DNA of 32,613 nucleotides, taken from Planctomycetia bacterium. GTDB lineage: Bacteria > Planctomycetota > Planctomycetia > Pirellulales > JALHLM01. Location: NCBI GenBank assembly GCA_034440135.1, contig JAWXBP010000473.1, forward strand, positions 1 to 32,613. Reading direction: 5' to 3'. Position 1 is the first letter of the stretch; the number at the start of each line of letters is the position of its first letter. The notes beneath the pieces were generated by a model. The model saw nothing but the letters and a program-made list of their open reading frames with translations, was not told the origin of the DNA and ran no database searches. Below, in pieces: positions 1 through 8,969 of the stretch. The position numbers and the translations under genes are program-made.

Positions 1-3000
1 ATCAGCGCCTTGCCCGGTGAGCAACGCAAACGTATTCGCGCCGGAGTTCAGCACGAGCAAATCGGGCAGCGCGTCGCCGTCGAAGTTGCCGAAGGTGAAC
101 GACGACGTGCCTTCAAACGAGCGAAGCATTTGCGAGGTCGTGTCAGACAACGCTCGCAACGAAGCGGCGGACGCGGCCGCAGTGAATTCATAGGGTCCGC
201 GACCGGTGCGATACACCAACGGCGGGAGAAATGTACCATTGCCGGCGCTGCGATAGAGCTGAACTGTGCCGGCGAAACCGTCGGCGAGCACCAGGTCGGC
301 GCTGCCGTTGCTATCCGCGTCGAAGATTGCCATCTCTGCCGGCGAAGCGACGCCAGTATCGATTGCGGTGCTTTGCCAGATGCCCGACGAGGTCGCCGTG
401 TATAACGCGATCGAACCGACTTGCGCTACGGCGAGATCGCTCAGCCCGTCGCCGTTGATGTCGCCCGCGACCAATCGCAGCGACGTCGCGTCCAACGCGA
501 TTTCGCTCGCCAAGGTCCAAACGCCACCGACCGTGAAGCGGTAGATCGACAGCGTGTCCGACATGCGGTCGAGCGTGGCGATAGCCGCACCGTCGCTCGT
601 CGCGATTGCCACTGCCGATAGTGCGGGCCGCGCCGCGGGATTGATCGCCAACGGCGCGTCAAACACGCCAGGCGTTTCCGGTCGACCGTAACGCAACAAC
701 ACTTCGCCCGATTGACGCACGACGAGGGCGTCAAGCGTGCCGTCCGCATTCACATCCGCGAACGCCGGCGTGGCCTGCGTCAACTCGCGGTTGGAATCGC
801 TGGGTGATTGAAACGCATTGCCGCCAGCAGCAAACAGCAGCGTCAGATCGTGCGTGAAGGCGTTTAGCGCCGCCAAATCGTCGCGACCGTCTTGATTCAA
901 ATCCGCCGTCGCGAGCGCGATCGGCGTGTCGCCGGTGGCGTATTCACTCGCAGGGAGCCACTGGCGTGCAGCCGTCCGTTCCATGATCACGACGCGGCCC
1001 TGATCCTCGAGCGTCACGGCCAGCCGCGGTGCGCTACCGCCTGGCGCGGCCAAGAACACCAGGCCTCGCGGACTCCCGTCCAATGCGACCGTTTGCGCCG
1101 AAAACGCTCCGCCCGGTTCTTGATAGAGCGTCGTGAGGCTATTGCCCGTGCGATTGGCGCTGACCTGGTCCACGCGTCCATCGCCGTCGAGGTCGACCGC
1201 CAGGATGTCGATCGGCGCGTCGCCGACGTTCACGTCGACGCGGCGAGTGAATTGCCCGTTGCCGGCGCCGTGCCAGATGGTGACGTTGTCCGACAATTCA
1301 TTCGCGACGATCAGATCGAATTGGCCATCGCGATCGACATCAGCCGAGGTGATGGCAATCGGCTGTGCGCCGGCGGCCAGCGTCGCGGCGGAGGTAAAGG
1401 TTCCATCCCCTGCGCCGAGCAATACGCTGACGTCGTTCGACAGGCCGTTCGCCGTGGCGAGATCGGCAATGCCATCGCTGTTGAAATCGCCGGCGACGAG
1501 ATCGAGCGGCAATTCGCCGACCGTGTAAAACACCGCATCACGAAAATTTCCGTCGCCGAGGCCGAGCCAAACGCCGACGCGGCGATCGACTTCTGAATTC
1601 GCGCCGCGGAAAGGAAACGTGGCCGCGAGGTCTGGCCGGCCGTCGCGATTGAAGTCGCCAGCGACGACCGCCTGCGGCTGATCGGCCGCGAACCGACGTT
1701 CCGCAAGAAAAGCACCGTCCCCCGCGCCGAGTTGAATCGACATGCCGGCGAAACTCGTTGTCACCAGGTCGAGCCGGCCATCGCTGTTAAAATCGGCCGT
1801 GGCGAGGGCATGCGGATCGCTGCCGACCGCGAGCCGCGCGAAGTACTGAAAGGAACCGTTGCCGCGACCGAGTCGCACGGCCAACCCGTGCGCTTCGCCG
1901 TCATCGTTAGCGGCCAACAGGTCGAGCCGGCCGTCGCCGTTTAGATCGGCGGCGTCGAGTGCGACGATGGCTCGACTTACTAGAGTGCGCGACGTCGTGA
2001 AGAATTGTCCTGCCGCGTCCATCGACAAAATCGCGACTTCGTCGGCGAACGTCTGGCCTACGGCCAAGTCCAGCCGGCCGTCGCCATTGAAGTCCCCGGC
2101 ATGGACGACGGCACGCAACGCCGTGCCAGCCGTGGCCACGGCGCGGTCTAACTCGACGACGACGCTTTCGGCGACGAACGCGGCGTTCCCCGCGTTACGC
2201 AGCAACGTCACGTTGCCGTCGCTGGCGAGTCCCGCAGCGAGGTCCAAATCGCCGTCGCCGTCGAAATCACCCGCCGCGATGTCGCTCGGTTCATCGCCAA
2301 CCGCGATCGTGCTCGAAGTAAATCCGCTGCTCGCGTTTTGTACGAGGATTGCGACTTGATCGAGCCCGCGCAAACTCGCGGCGATATCCAGGCGGCCGTC
2401 GTGATTGAAATCACCGGTCGCCAGCGCGCTCGCCGCTTCAGCGAGTTGAATGGCGGTGACCGATGGATCGGTTGACGTTTGCAATCCGCTGACGATCACT
2501 ACGGAACGCGTCGCGCCGACCGCGGCGGCGAGATCGGTGACGCCGTCGCCGTTGAAATCCGCGACCGCGAGCGCGTTCACGCCGGCGCCGACGATGACTT
2601 CGCGCGCGCTGTCAAACCAGCCGCTCGCGCCGCCGAGGAACAACGTCATGCGGTCGCTGTCGCGCCGCCCGACGGCCAGGTCCAATCGTCCGTCGCCGTT
2701 AAAATCCGCCACGGCCAAGGCCGACGGCGCGTCGGCCAGCGTGAACGGCGTTTGCGGCGTAAACGTGCCATCGCCGAGACCGACCAAAAACAAGAGCGTG
2801 TCTTCGAGCCCATTCGCCAACACGGCGTCGATCAAGCCATCTCCCGTGAAATCTCCAGTCGCCAGCGCGCTCACTCCCTCTGCGCTGACGTAATCCGCCA
2901 GCACTGACGTGGCGGGCGTCAGTCGCGTAATGAGTTGATAGTCCAAGGGCAACGCGGCTACTGCGCCCGCTCGTACCGAGAGCAGGTAGTTACCCGGTGC

Positions 3001-4548
3001 GAGATGCTGCGACAACATGGCGTCGCCCGGCGCACTGACCAGGATCGTGTTGCCGACTTCGTCGCTCAGTGTGAGCGATACGCCCGCTGGCGTTCCGCTC
3101 GCAATCATCGCGCGGGCATCCAAGCGGCTCGGCGCAGTCACCGTGAGCGGAAGCGCGTCGACTTCTTCGCGTGACGCCAATTGTTCGCCAGTGACGGTCT
3201 CCGCGGGCAGCACCGGCCGCGGCGGCGTAATGGGCGTTTGCTCGTCGGGCGGCAATTCGCCATCGCCAGGACCGGCCACCGTGATGCGCGCCAGCAACGA
3301 ATAGCTGCCGAACGATTGCCCGGCGAGGCCGTTTACCGACGTCGGATCGCAAGCCGCGTTGCCGACGGCGGAGACGCCCACGTAGAACGTGCCGCCAACG
3401 GCATTGCCGAAGCGCAAGGGCGGATTCTCACTCCCGGCGTCGATTGCCGCGAGGTTATCCTTCACCGGGCGGCCTGTCGCGTCGAATACACGCAACACGC
3501 TGTTCAAGATGCTGGCAGAGCCCGTCTGTACGGTCGCTTCGATTGCCTCACCGGCGGCCAGGTCGACGCGGAACAAGTCGACATTGCTGGGCGTCGCGAT
3601 TTCTCCAGCAACCGTCAACTCGCGCGGCAACGTGTCGGTCGCATAGCAAAGCTGGCGCGCCGTCGCCAACGTGTCTCCGTCGCCGAACGGAGCCCTTGTC
3701 TCGCGCGCTAACGTGAGTTGATAGTCGCCGACAGCGCCCGGTGAGCCGCTGTTGGCCACGCGCGGATCGTAGGTCGAATTGCCGGCGCCGGAGACGGCAA
3801 CGTAGTGTAGTCCAGCACGCTGCGCGGTGATCGCCGTTTCGCCGGGCCCGGCTTGCAAGCAGGGATCGTAGCTCAGTTCCTGACCATCGACATCGAACAA
3901 ACGCACGGTTGCGTTTCCCGAGTCAAGCTTCGCGCGCAGCACGTCGCCCGCGGCAAGTTGCACCGCGACGATATCGACGTCTAGCGCAGGATTGATCTGT
4001 GCCGAGACGGTCTGCGTGCCGCCGGCTGCGAGTTCCATTTCCTGCGCGCCGGCGAGCGTGTCGTCCGGAGTTTCAACCGTGCCAGCGGTTACGGTGAATT
4101 CAAGGCGGTAATCGCCAGTAAACGGCGGCCCTTGTTCCGCGAATTGGTCAGGGTCGTACTGATCGTTGCCGAACCCGGAAACGCCGGCGTGCAAGGCGCC
4201 ATTGGCCGAGGCGGTAAATGAGAGCTGGTGATCTTCCGGCTGGTCGATGCCCTCCGCTTCGCCAAATAGCCGTAGCAGACCAAAGAACGGGAATTCGCCG
4301 GTCGAGGTGGATTCCAGCCGCAGGTCGACACGGTCCCCGGCCTGGAGGTCGAGCCGGAACACGTCGACGTCGCCTGGCTGGCCGACTTCGTCGGCAAAAG
4401 TGCCCGCCAGGCCGTAGGTGTAGGCTAGCGGCACGGACAACGCCCGGGTGTCGCCGACGTCATCGCCGGGACCGATGAGGAGCAGCCTGGGTTCCAGCGG
4501 TTCGAGCCGTCGGTTGCTGAATCGAATTGGCCGGCGCCGCCGCTGCAT
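1..4548 (-). CDS. Giant LEPR-XLL / FG-GAP (VCBS) repeat surface protein, 3' end missing
   Basis: One open frame runs on the minus strand from an ATG at 4548 off the left edge (at least 1516 codons, no stop in the window). The N-terminus is Arg-rich and carries RRLEPLEPRLLL, the LEPR-XLL motif typical of very large extracellular proteins of planctomycetes; there is no classical Sec signal. Next come roughly three beta-rich PPC-like domains (for example DVDVFRLDLQAGD near residue 65). From about residue 545 onward I count about 17 FG-GAP/VCBS repeats with Ca-loop cores such as FNGDGRLDL and FDGDGDLDL, typical of beta-propeller, integrin-alpha-like folds. The likely role is a secreted or cell-surface adhesion or matrix protein; the ligand is unknown. 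The same frame was checked near 4548, 2242 and 61, and no frameshift was seen. It lies downstream of an ECF sigma gene. Family is confident, function is inference. Confidence 0.9.
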   Translation of the reverse strand, partial: MQRRRRPIRFSNRRLEPLEPRLLLIGPGDDVGDTRALSVPLAYTYGLAGTFADEVGQPGDVDVFRLDLQAGDRVDLRLESTSTGEFPFFGLLRLFGEAEGIDQPEDHQLSFTASANGALHAGVSGFGNDQYDPDQFAEQGPPFTGDYRLEFTVTAGTVETPDDTLAGAQEMELAAGGTQTVSAQINPALDVDIVAVQLAAGDVLRAKLDSGNATVRLFDVDGQELSYDPCLQAGPGETAITAQRAGLHYVAVSGAGNSTYDPRVANSGSPGAVGDYQLTLARETRAPFGDGDTLATARQLCYATDTLPRELTVAGEIATPSNVDLFRVDLAAGEAIEATVQTGSASILNSVLRVFDATGRPVKDNLAAIDAGSENPPLRFGNAVGGTFYVGVSAVGNAACDPTSVNGLAGQSFGSYSLLARITVAGPGDGELPPDEQTPITPPRPVLPAETVTGEQLASREEVDALPLTVTAPSRLDARAMIASGTPAGVSLTLSDEVGNTILVSAPGDAMLSQHLAPGNYLLSVRAGAVAALPLDYQLITRLTPATSVLADYVSAEGVSALATGDFTGDGLIDAVLANGLEDTLLFLVGLGDGTFTPQTPFTLADAPSALAVADFNGDGRLDLAVGRRDSDRMTLFLGGASGWFDSAREVIVGAGVNALAVADFNGDGVTDLAAAVGATRSVVIVSGLQTSTDPSVTAIQLAEAASALATGDFNHDGRLDIAASLRGLDQVAILVQNASSGFTSSTIAVGDEPSDIAAGDFDGDGDLDLAAGLASDGNVTLLRNAGNAAFVAESVVVELDRAVATAGTALRAVVHAGDFNGDGRLDLAVGQTFADEVAILSMDAAGQFFTTSRTLVSRAIVALDAADLNGDGRLDLLAANDDGEAHGLAVRLGRGNGSFQYFARLAVGSDPHALATADFNSDGRLDLVTTSFAGMSIQLGAGDGAFLAERRFAADQPQAVVAGDFNRDGRPDLAATFPFRGANSEVDRRVGVWLGLGDGNFRDAVFYTVGELPLDLVAGDFNSDGIADLATANGLSNDVSVLLGAGDGTFTSAATLAAGAQPIAITSADVDRDGQFDLIVANELSDNVTIWHGAGNGQFTRRVDVNVGDAPIDILAVDLDGDGRVDQVSANRTGNSLTTLYQEPGGAFSAQTVALDGSPRGLVFLAAPGGSAPRLAVTLEDQGRVVIMERTAARQWLPASEYATGDTPIALATADLNQDGRDDLAALNAFTHDLTLLFAAGGNAFQSPSDSNRELTQATPAFADVNADGTLDALVVRQSGEVLLRYGRPETPGVFDAPLAINPAARPALSAVAIATSDGAAIATLDRMSDTLSIYRFTVGGVWTLASEIALDATSLRLVAGDINGDGLSDLAVAQVGSIALYTATSSGIWQSTAIDTGVASPAEMAIFDADSNGSADLVLADGFAGTVQLYRSAGNGTFLPPLVYRTGRGPYEFTAAASAASLRALSDTTSQMLRSFEGTSSFTFGNFDGDALPDLLVLNSGANTFALLTGQGAD

Positions 4549-4604
4549 GTCCGCTGCCCCACGCGTGTTACCATGGCGGGGCGATATTGCTGAGAAGAAC
4601 CTTC

Positions 4605-4632
4605 ATTATCGCATTCGGGCCGATTGCCGCAA
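4605..4632 (-). promoter_or_regulatory. Candidate promoter for the LEPR-XLL gene
   Basis: On the minus strand a -35-like TTGCGG (4627-4632) and a -10-like GATAAT (4605-4610) are separated by 16 nt, 57 nt before the ATG at 4548. The -10 matches the sigma70 consensus well, the -35 only partly. It suggests that the giant gene can be transcribed separately from the sigma factor gene upstream. Confidence 0.35.
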
Positions 4633-4738
4633 CCTAAATTGGGGGTGCTGGTTACGCAATCGACTGCCGATTCCCACCGATAATGAGAGCAATAGCAACG
4701 ACCGGAATCGGAAGGGCGGCCGAGATGAGGGGGCCGAA

Positions 4739-5317
4739 TCAGCCTTCGCCAGCGGTGACCAACTGTTCCAGGATCTTGGCGGCCGCCATTCGGGTGTTGT
4801 AGACCGTCCGTTCCGTCGTTCCGACCAGCGCGGCGATCTCCCCCACGCCGTGCCCTTCCAGCAGCAGCTCGATGATCTTCCGCCGCCGCTCCGGGAACGG
4901 CTCCAGGAGTTGCTGGATCAGCTCAGTCAGCATCGCCGCGTCCTGGGGCAATGGCTCACTCTCCAGCGGGTCGTTGTGCTCCGCCAGCGTCACCTGCCGG
5001 GTGCGATCCCGGCGATCCCGCTGCCAGAACTTGGCGCGGTTGCGGATTTTGTTGAGCGTGATGGTCACCAGTAACGGCCAAAGGCCGTCCTCCGGGCCAA
5101 ACCGCATCTGGTCCTCGCGCGCCCGGCCGAAAAAGCTCCGCATCACGCTTTGCGCGATGTCGGTCGAGCCTTCGACCTCCTTCAACCGCCAGCCCAGCTG
5201 CCGGCGAATCAGTTCGATCAACCGCGCGTAATACCGCTCGAACAACCGGCGCGCGGCCTCTTCGTCCCCGGACCGGTATTCGTTGATCAAAGCTTGATCG
5301 GGCAGCGGATCGCTCAC
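4739..5317 (-). CDS. ECF-type RNA polymerase sigma factor (planctomycete group)
   Basis: This 192-aa protein has the sigma70 region 2 and region 4 architecture of extracytoplasmic-function sigma factors. Region 2 spans about residues 10-95 (STDIAQSVMRSFF; LLVTITLNKIRNRAKFW). Region 4 spans about 130-190, with the helix-turn-helix GVGEIAALVGTTERTVYNTR. Both segments resemble the ECF groups expanded in planctomycetes. It would direct RNA polymerase to a specific promoter set. The start is a GTG at 5317, with no clear Shine-Dalgarno. No anti-sigma factor or protein kinase gene adjoins it; the next gene downstream, 190 nt away, encodes the giant LEPR-XLL protein, which may be a target (inference). 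Family assignment is confident, regulon unknown. Confidence 0.9.
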   Translation of the reverse strand: MSDPLPDQALINEYRSGDEEAARRLFERYYARLIELIRRQLGWRLKEVEGSTDIAQSVMRSFFGRAREDQMRFGPEDGLWPLLVTITLNKIRNRAKFWQRDRRDRTRQVTLAEHNDPLESEPLPQDAAMLTELIQQLLEPFPERRRKIIELLLEGHGVGEIAALVGTTERTVYNTRMAAAKILEQLVTAGEG

Positions 5318-5495
5318 GAATCCAGAATACCGCTGTGAGGTCGAATTGTCACGCGAGGCGACGCGGGCGCGCTAGCTGAGATCGCAATCTTCCCTACCCT
5401 GCCCAGGGGCGACGGGGTAAACTTCCCTCCGTGCAATGACCGCCGCGATCGGAAGCGCCGCGGGGATTTCGAAGCGAATTAGCGACTGGCGAACT

Positions 5496-6155
5496 ATGAG
5501 ACGATTGGATCAGGAGATTTCGGGACTGACGCGGCGCCTGGTCGAGATGGGGGACCTGGCCGAGTCGATGATCGACATGGCCGTCAAAGGGCTCATTAAG
5601 CTCGACCACAACGTGCTGAACGACGTGCTGGTCAAAGAAGACGCCCTCGATCGGATGCAAGTGGAGATCGACGACGAAGTGGTGCGCATCCTGGCGCTCT
5701 ATGGCCCGTTGGCGATCGACCTGCGGTTCGTGCTGATGGTCTCCAAGGTCAACACCGAGTTGGAGCGGATCGGCGACCAAGCGGTCAACATCGGCGAGTA
5801 CGTTCAACTGCTGAACGCGCATCCGGATTCCGCTTCGTTGCGCGACTACCCGCAAATGGCCAAGCTGGCGCGGATGATGTTGCGCGACGCCCTGCAGGCG
5901 TTCTACGAGCGCGACGCTCTCAAGGCCAAGGAAGTCATGGCCAACGACGACCTGGTCGACGCGCTCAACGACACCATCCTCCGCGAACGCCTGGCCGAGG
6001 AGCCGGACGACCTGGCGAATTCCATCGCACTCATTCTCATCGCCCGCTCGCTGGAACGCGTGGCCGACCAGGCCACGAACATCTGCGAAGAGGTCATCTA
6101 CATGGTCGAAGGCCGAGACATCCGCCACACCGGCTTCGGGCACGATCTGGGCTAA
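5496..6155 (+). CDS. phoU: PhoU phosphate-signalling protein
   Basis: PhoU is the cytoplasmic adaptor between the Pst phosphate importer and the PhoR/PhoB two-component system; it represses the Pho regulon when phosphate is ample. The product (219 aa from ATG 5496) has two helical-bundle repeats, each with the family signature: DLRFVLMVSKVNTELERIGDQ around residues 70-90, and ANSIALILIARSLERVADQA in the second half. Both carry the E/D-rich metal-binding helix (ELERIGDQA, SLERVADQA). An in-frame ATG at 5436 would add 20 residues; I prefer 5496 because PhoU proteins usually start just before the first helix, but neither start has a clear ribosome-binding site. No pst or phoR genes are visible nearby. 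It ends 24 nt before the convergent hydrolase gene. Confidence 0.92.
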   Translation: MRRLDQEISGLTRRLVEMGDLAESMIDMAVKGLIKLDHNVLNDVLVKEDALDRMQVEIDDEVVRILALYGPLAIDLRFVLMVSKVNTELERIGDQAVNIGEYVQLLNAHPDSASLRDYPQMAKLARMMLRDALQAFYERDALKAKEVMANDDLVDALNDTILRERLAEEPDDLANSIALILIARSLERVADQATNICEEVIYMVEGRDIRHTGFGHDLG

Positions 6156-6179
6156 CTCCGTGGTGCATTCTCGGAATGA

Positions 6180-8564
6180 CTACCGCGCCGGCCGCACCGC
6201 ATTGCGTGCCTCTGCTTTCCCTTGCTCTTCCACGACCGTGCGCTTCGGCACGCGCGCCCAGAACGGGTGTTGGCGGTCGCCGCGGGAGCGGACGTCTTCC
6301 AATAGCGTTTCCACCTTCGGCTGCAGTTCCTCGCCGGTGTATTTCTGGCGATTGATCGTCACCGTGCCGCGACGGGTGAAGTCGATCAGCTCCGGCGTGA
6401 GCCAGACCGTGGCGGTCGAACTGCCGGGGGCGGTGACGTGGACGCCGTTGTTGGCGAGGCGCTTGGCCTCGATGACGGCCGGCTGAAAGTTGCGGGGCGG
6501 CGGCCAGTTCGCCGGGTCAACCAGCGTGGCCGGCGGCAAGTCGTCGACTTCCACCCACCAGAAGAAATTGTCCTCGGGCCGCATTGCTTTCGCCTTGAAG
6601 TTCTGCGGGAAGAAGTCGCGGCGTTTGCGCCCCATCCAGTCGAAGAGATTCAAGATTTCATCATAGAAATGCTCATGGCCGCGCCCGCGGAACTCGGCGA
6701 CGGTAACGTCGAAGCCAACGTAGCGCATGTAGCGATCCCATTCCTTCGCGTTGCGGAACATCTTGTCGCCGTCCAGTTCGCCAGCCACGTAGTACGCCGG
6801 CAGGCCACGACCGTTTTCCAGGTAGTGTCCGACGTATTTGTCGGCCAGCGCGGCAATTGGAATGATGCCGGCCCACAGGTCAGGGTGCGATAGACCGATG
6901 TCCCAAGCGGCGTCGCCACCGATGGAATGCCCGGAGAGGAACACGCGATCGACGTCGATTGAAAACCGTCGGCAAGCGTCGCGCAGCGAGTTCAACACCG
7001 CGGCGTGTTCCTTGGCGGTGTATTCGTACTTGGTTTGATGCGGGATGGACCATTCCGGCGAAATGATGATGTAGCCGTTGCGCCCGGCCTGGCCGGAGCG
7101 TTGGCCGTTCTCGTTGGCTTCGCCTGCCCACCAATCGATGTTCTGTTCGGCGCTGATGCCGGCCGCGTGCAGCGTGACGACCGCCGGATAGCGGCGCAAC
7201 GGGTCGTATTCGGGCGGCAGTTGCACGTAGTAGTTCAAGGGCGGCTCTTCCGGCAGCCCGTCGATCTGCATCGAGTAGTAACCCGGAATGCCGGCGTCTT
7301 GCTCCGGCGGTTCGATGGGTGGCGCAAGATTCGCCACGATCCGCGCGACGGTTTCCACCGAAGCCCCTTCTTCGGATTCCAGCGGCCGCAACAATCGCAC
7401 GCGATTCAATTTGACGGGCTCGCGCAGGTATTCGAGCACAACCTCGCGGATGCGAAGCGCGGAGATGGACAACGAAATCTGCCGCGTCGCCCCGCTCTGC
7501 CCGAGCAACCAGCCGCTGAACGCCAAGGCGAGCTTTTCCTGGGCGGTCACGTCCGGATCGTTGACGAATTGCTCGAACGGCGCCATACGGTCGAGCGTGT
7601 TGAGATTCAGTTGCGCCACGATTTCGTCGTGGATCGGCTTCACCTGGTTGCGCAACGCTTCGTCGTTCAATTCCACTAGCATTTTATCCAACTGCTCAAG
7701 CACCGCTTTGCCGCGGTCGTAGCGGGCGTGATAGTCGTCCAACAGTTCGCGGACTTCCTGTAACAACTCGCCAGCGACGCCGTCGGCGGGGAATTTTTCC
7801 AGCATCGCCGTGGCCAACTCATGTTGACCGGCGCCGCTGCGGAGCTTGGCTTCGTTGAGAATCCGCCGCGCCGTTTGTTGCGTCAGCTCCTGCATGGCCG
7901 GCTGCAGTTCTTTCGCAACGTCGGGATGCTTGGCGAGAATATCCTCCAACTCCTTCTTGGCCTCCGCCTCGCGATTCGCCTGCAAGAGGAAACGCACCAG
8001 CCGCAATCGCTCGTGCGGTTTGCTCTGATCGATCTGCGCGGCGAGCAATTGCTGCAACGTCTCGCGCGGCAGCGAACTGGTCGCCACCCGCATGTCCCAG
8101 ACGTACGTCCGCAACGCTTCGATCTTGGTAAACTTAGGCGTGATGAGGGTGATGCCTTGGATGACGGGCGCGGGCCCTCCGCCCGTGGTCATTTGGTAAG
8201 TGCGCCGTCCCCATGGATCGAACGGCTCTGCCTCGACCAGCACGCCCACGCCCGCCACTCTCCGGCCGCCGTCAGGAATCTGTTGCGGGATGATAAACTG
8301 CTCCGGCGCTTCGGCGCCGCTGGCCCGGGCATCCTGGACCAATTTCTTCGGAATATAAAAGCGGTGCAGGCCGTCGTCGATGACCAGAATTGGCGTCAGC
8401 ACGCCGGGGGCCGGGGGCGCATCCTGGGCCACGCTGGTGAACTCGACGGAACGCCCTTCGTAGATGCGTCCGTCCTTGAGGACATACGTGGCCGCTGTCG
8501 CCCAGTGCGCAAAGTAAGCCGATAGTGCGACAGCGATCGCCGCCGCGCGCGAAAAATGCCTCAT
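6180..8564 (-). CDS. Large secreted alpha/beta-hydrolase (prolyl-oligopeptidase / esterase-like)
   Basis: A 794-aa exported protein. The ATG at 8564 is chosen because GGAGGGCGGGCGG lies directly upstream and the frame then begins with a signal peptide (MRHFSRAAAIAVALSAYFAH, cleavage near ATAATY). Residues 50-150 form a Planctomycete-type N-domain, and about 170-430 a mainly helical region. The C-terminal half is an alpha/beta-hydrolase: strand and oxyanion region RYPAVVTLHAAG, nucleophile elbow GHSIGG with Ser547, probable acid GELDGD (Asp598 or Asp600) and a His in GRGHEHFY (His630 or His632). This pattern fits secreted esterases and peptidases of the S9/PHB-depolymerase type. Substrate is unknown. 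It stands alone and converges on phoU. Confidence 0.85.
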   Translation of the reverse strand: MRHFSRAAAIAVALSAYFAHWATAATYVLKDGRIYEGRSVEFTSVAQDAPPAPGVLTPILVIDDGLHRFYIPKKLVQDARASGAEAPEQFIIPQQIPDGGRRVAGVGVLVEAEPFDPWGRRTYQMTTGGGPAPVIQGITLITPKFTKIEALRTYVWDMRVATSSLPRETLQQLLAAQIDQSKPHERLRLVRFLLQANREAEAKKELEDILAKHPDVAKELQPAMQELTQQTARRILNEAKLRSGAGQHELATAMLEKFPADGVAGELLQEVRELLDDYHARYDRGKAVLEQLDKMLVELNDEALRNQVKPIHDEIVAQLNLNTLDRMAPFEQFVNDPDVTAQEKLALAFSGWLLGQSGATRQISLSISALRIREVVLEYLREPVKLNRVRLLRPLESEEGASVETVARIVANLAPPIEPPEQDAGIPGYYSMQIDGLPEEPPLNYYVQLPPEYDPLRRYPAVVTLHAAGISAEQNIDWWAGEANENGQRSGQAGRNGYIIISPEWSIPHQTKYEYTAKEHAAVLNSLRDACRRFSIDVDRVFLSGHSIGGDAAWDIGLSHPDLWAGIIPIAALADKYVGHYLENGRGLPAYYVAGELDGDKMFRNAKEWDRYMRYVGFDVTVAEFRGRGHEHFYDEILNLFDWMGRKRRDFFPQNFKAKAMRPEDNFFWWVEVDDLPPATLVDPANWPPPRNFQPAVIEAKRLANNGVHVTAPGSSTATVWLTPELIDFTRRGTVTINRQKYTGEELQPKVETLLEDVRSRGDRQHPFWARVPKRTVVEEQGKAEARNAVRPAR

Positions 8565-8684
8565 CCGCCCGCCCTCCATTCCTAAAGGCCGCCAGGGGAT
8601 CGAGTCAGCGATTCGTTCCGGAAGCTTCATTCTGACCGAGAATGTGGCCCGGTCAATTAGTTGGGCCGCGCGAACCCTAGTTAG

Positions 8685-8712
8685 TTGACATGCGTACAGT
8701 ATTCGGTAGAAT
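8685..8712 (+). promoter_or_regulatory. Consensus-like sigma70 promoter
   Basis: TTGACA (8685-8690) and TAGAAT (8707-8712) are spaced by 16 nt on the plus strand. This is one of the best housekeeping-type promoter matches in the window. It lies between two minus-strand genes and points at the small ORF starting at 8760, so it either drives that ORF or makes a transcript antisense to the end of the alkaline phosphatase gene. Confidence 0.5.
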
Positions 8713-8759
8713 CGTAAAAGTCGAGGCCACCGCTACCTGGAAATACGCGGAGAAACAGC

Positions 8760-8969
8760 ATGCAGCCCAATTATCGGCAGCCAGCGGCCGAGTATCGTGC
8801 GGACGCCCCGCGGTCCGATCGCGCCACATCGATCGGCGAGGCGATGGAAGAAGTATTGGGCGCGTTTGCCGCCCGGCAAGGCGCGCGGCCGTCATCCCGG
8901 CCGGCTTACTCGCCGGTCTTCGTGGCGGTCGGCTCGATGAGCGACTGCGGATCGGTGATGACCAGGTAG
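8760..8969 (+). CDS. Small protein of unknown function (doubtful)
   Basis: A 69-codon ORF beginning ATG CAG CCC. It has a GGAG ribosome-binding site 8 nt upstream and the strong promoter at 8685-8712. The first 48 codons have the GC-rich third positions usual for this region and read MQPNYRQPAAEYRADAP...IGEAMEEVLGAF. The last 21 codons overlap the 3' end of the alkaline phosphatase gene in antisense, which argues either for a short real protein or for a gene whose original 3' part has been lost. The segment IGEAMEEVLGAFAARQG faintly recalls the start of DciA/DUF721 proteins, but this is too short to assign. Function unknown. Confidence 0.35.
   Translation: MQPNYRQPAAEYRADAPRSDRATSIGEAMEEVLGAFAARQGARPSSRPAYSPVFVAVGSMSDCGSVMTR

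Noticed and set aside
10-3711. Many plus-strand ORFs with AVEV/AVAI-type repeats over the first 3.7 kb
   Set aside because: They are the antisense image of the FG-GAP repeats (FNGDGRLDL) of the minus-strand gene; the true frame continues from 4548 off the left edge.
7005-8525. Two plus-strand ORFs of more than 200 codons inside the hydrolase gene
   Set aside because: Shadows of a coding sequence with a signal peptide, a ribosome-binding site and a catalytic triad on the other strand.
8760-8969. Assignment of the small ORF as DciA/DUF721
   Set aside because: Only a short stretch (IGEAMEEVLGAF) is reminiscent; the conserved later part of the family is absent.
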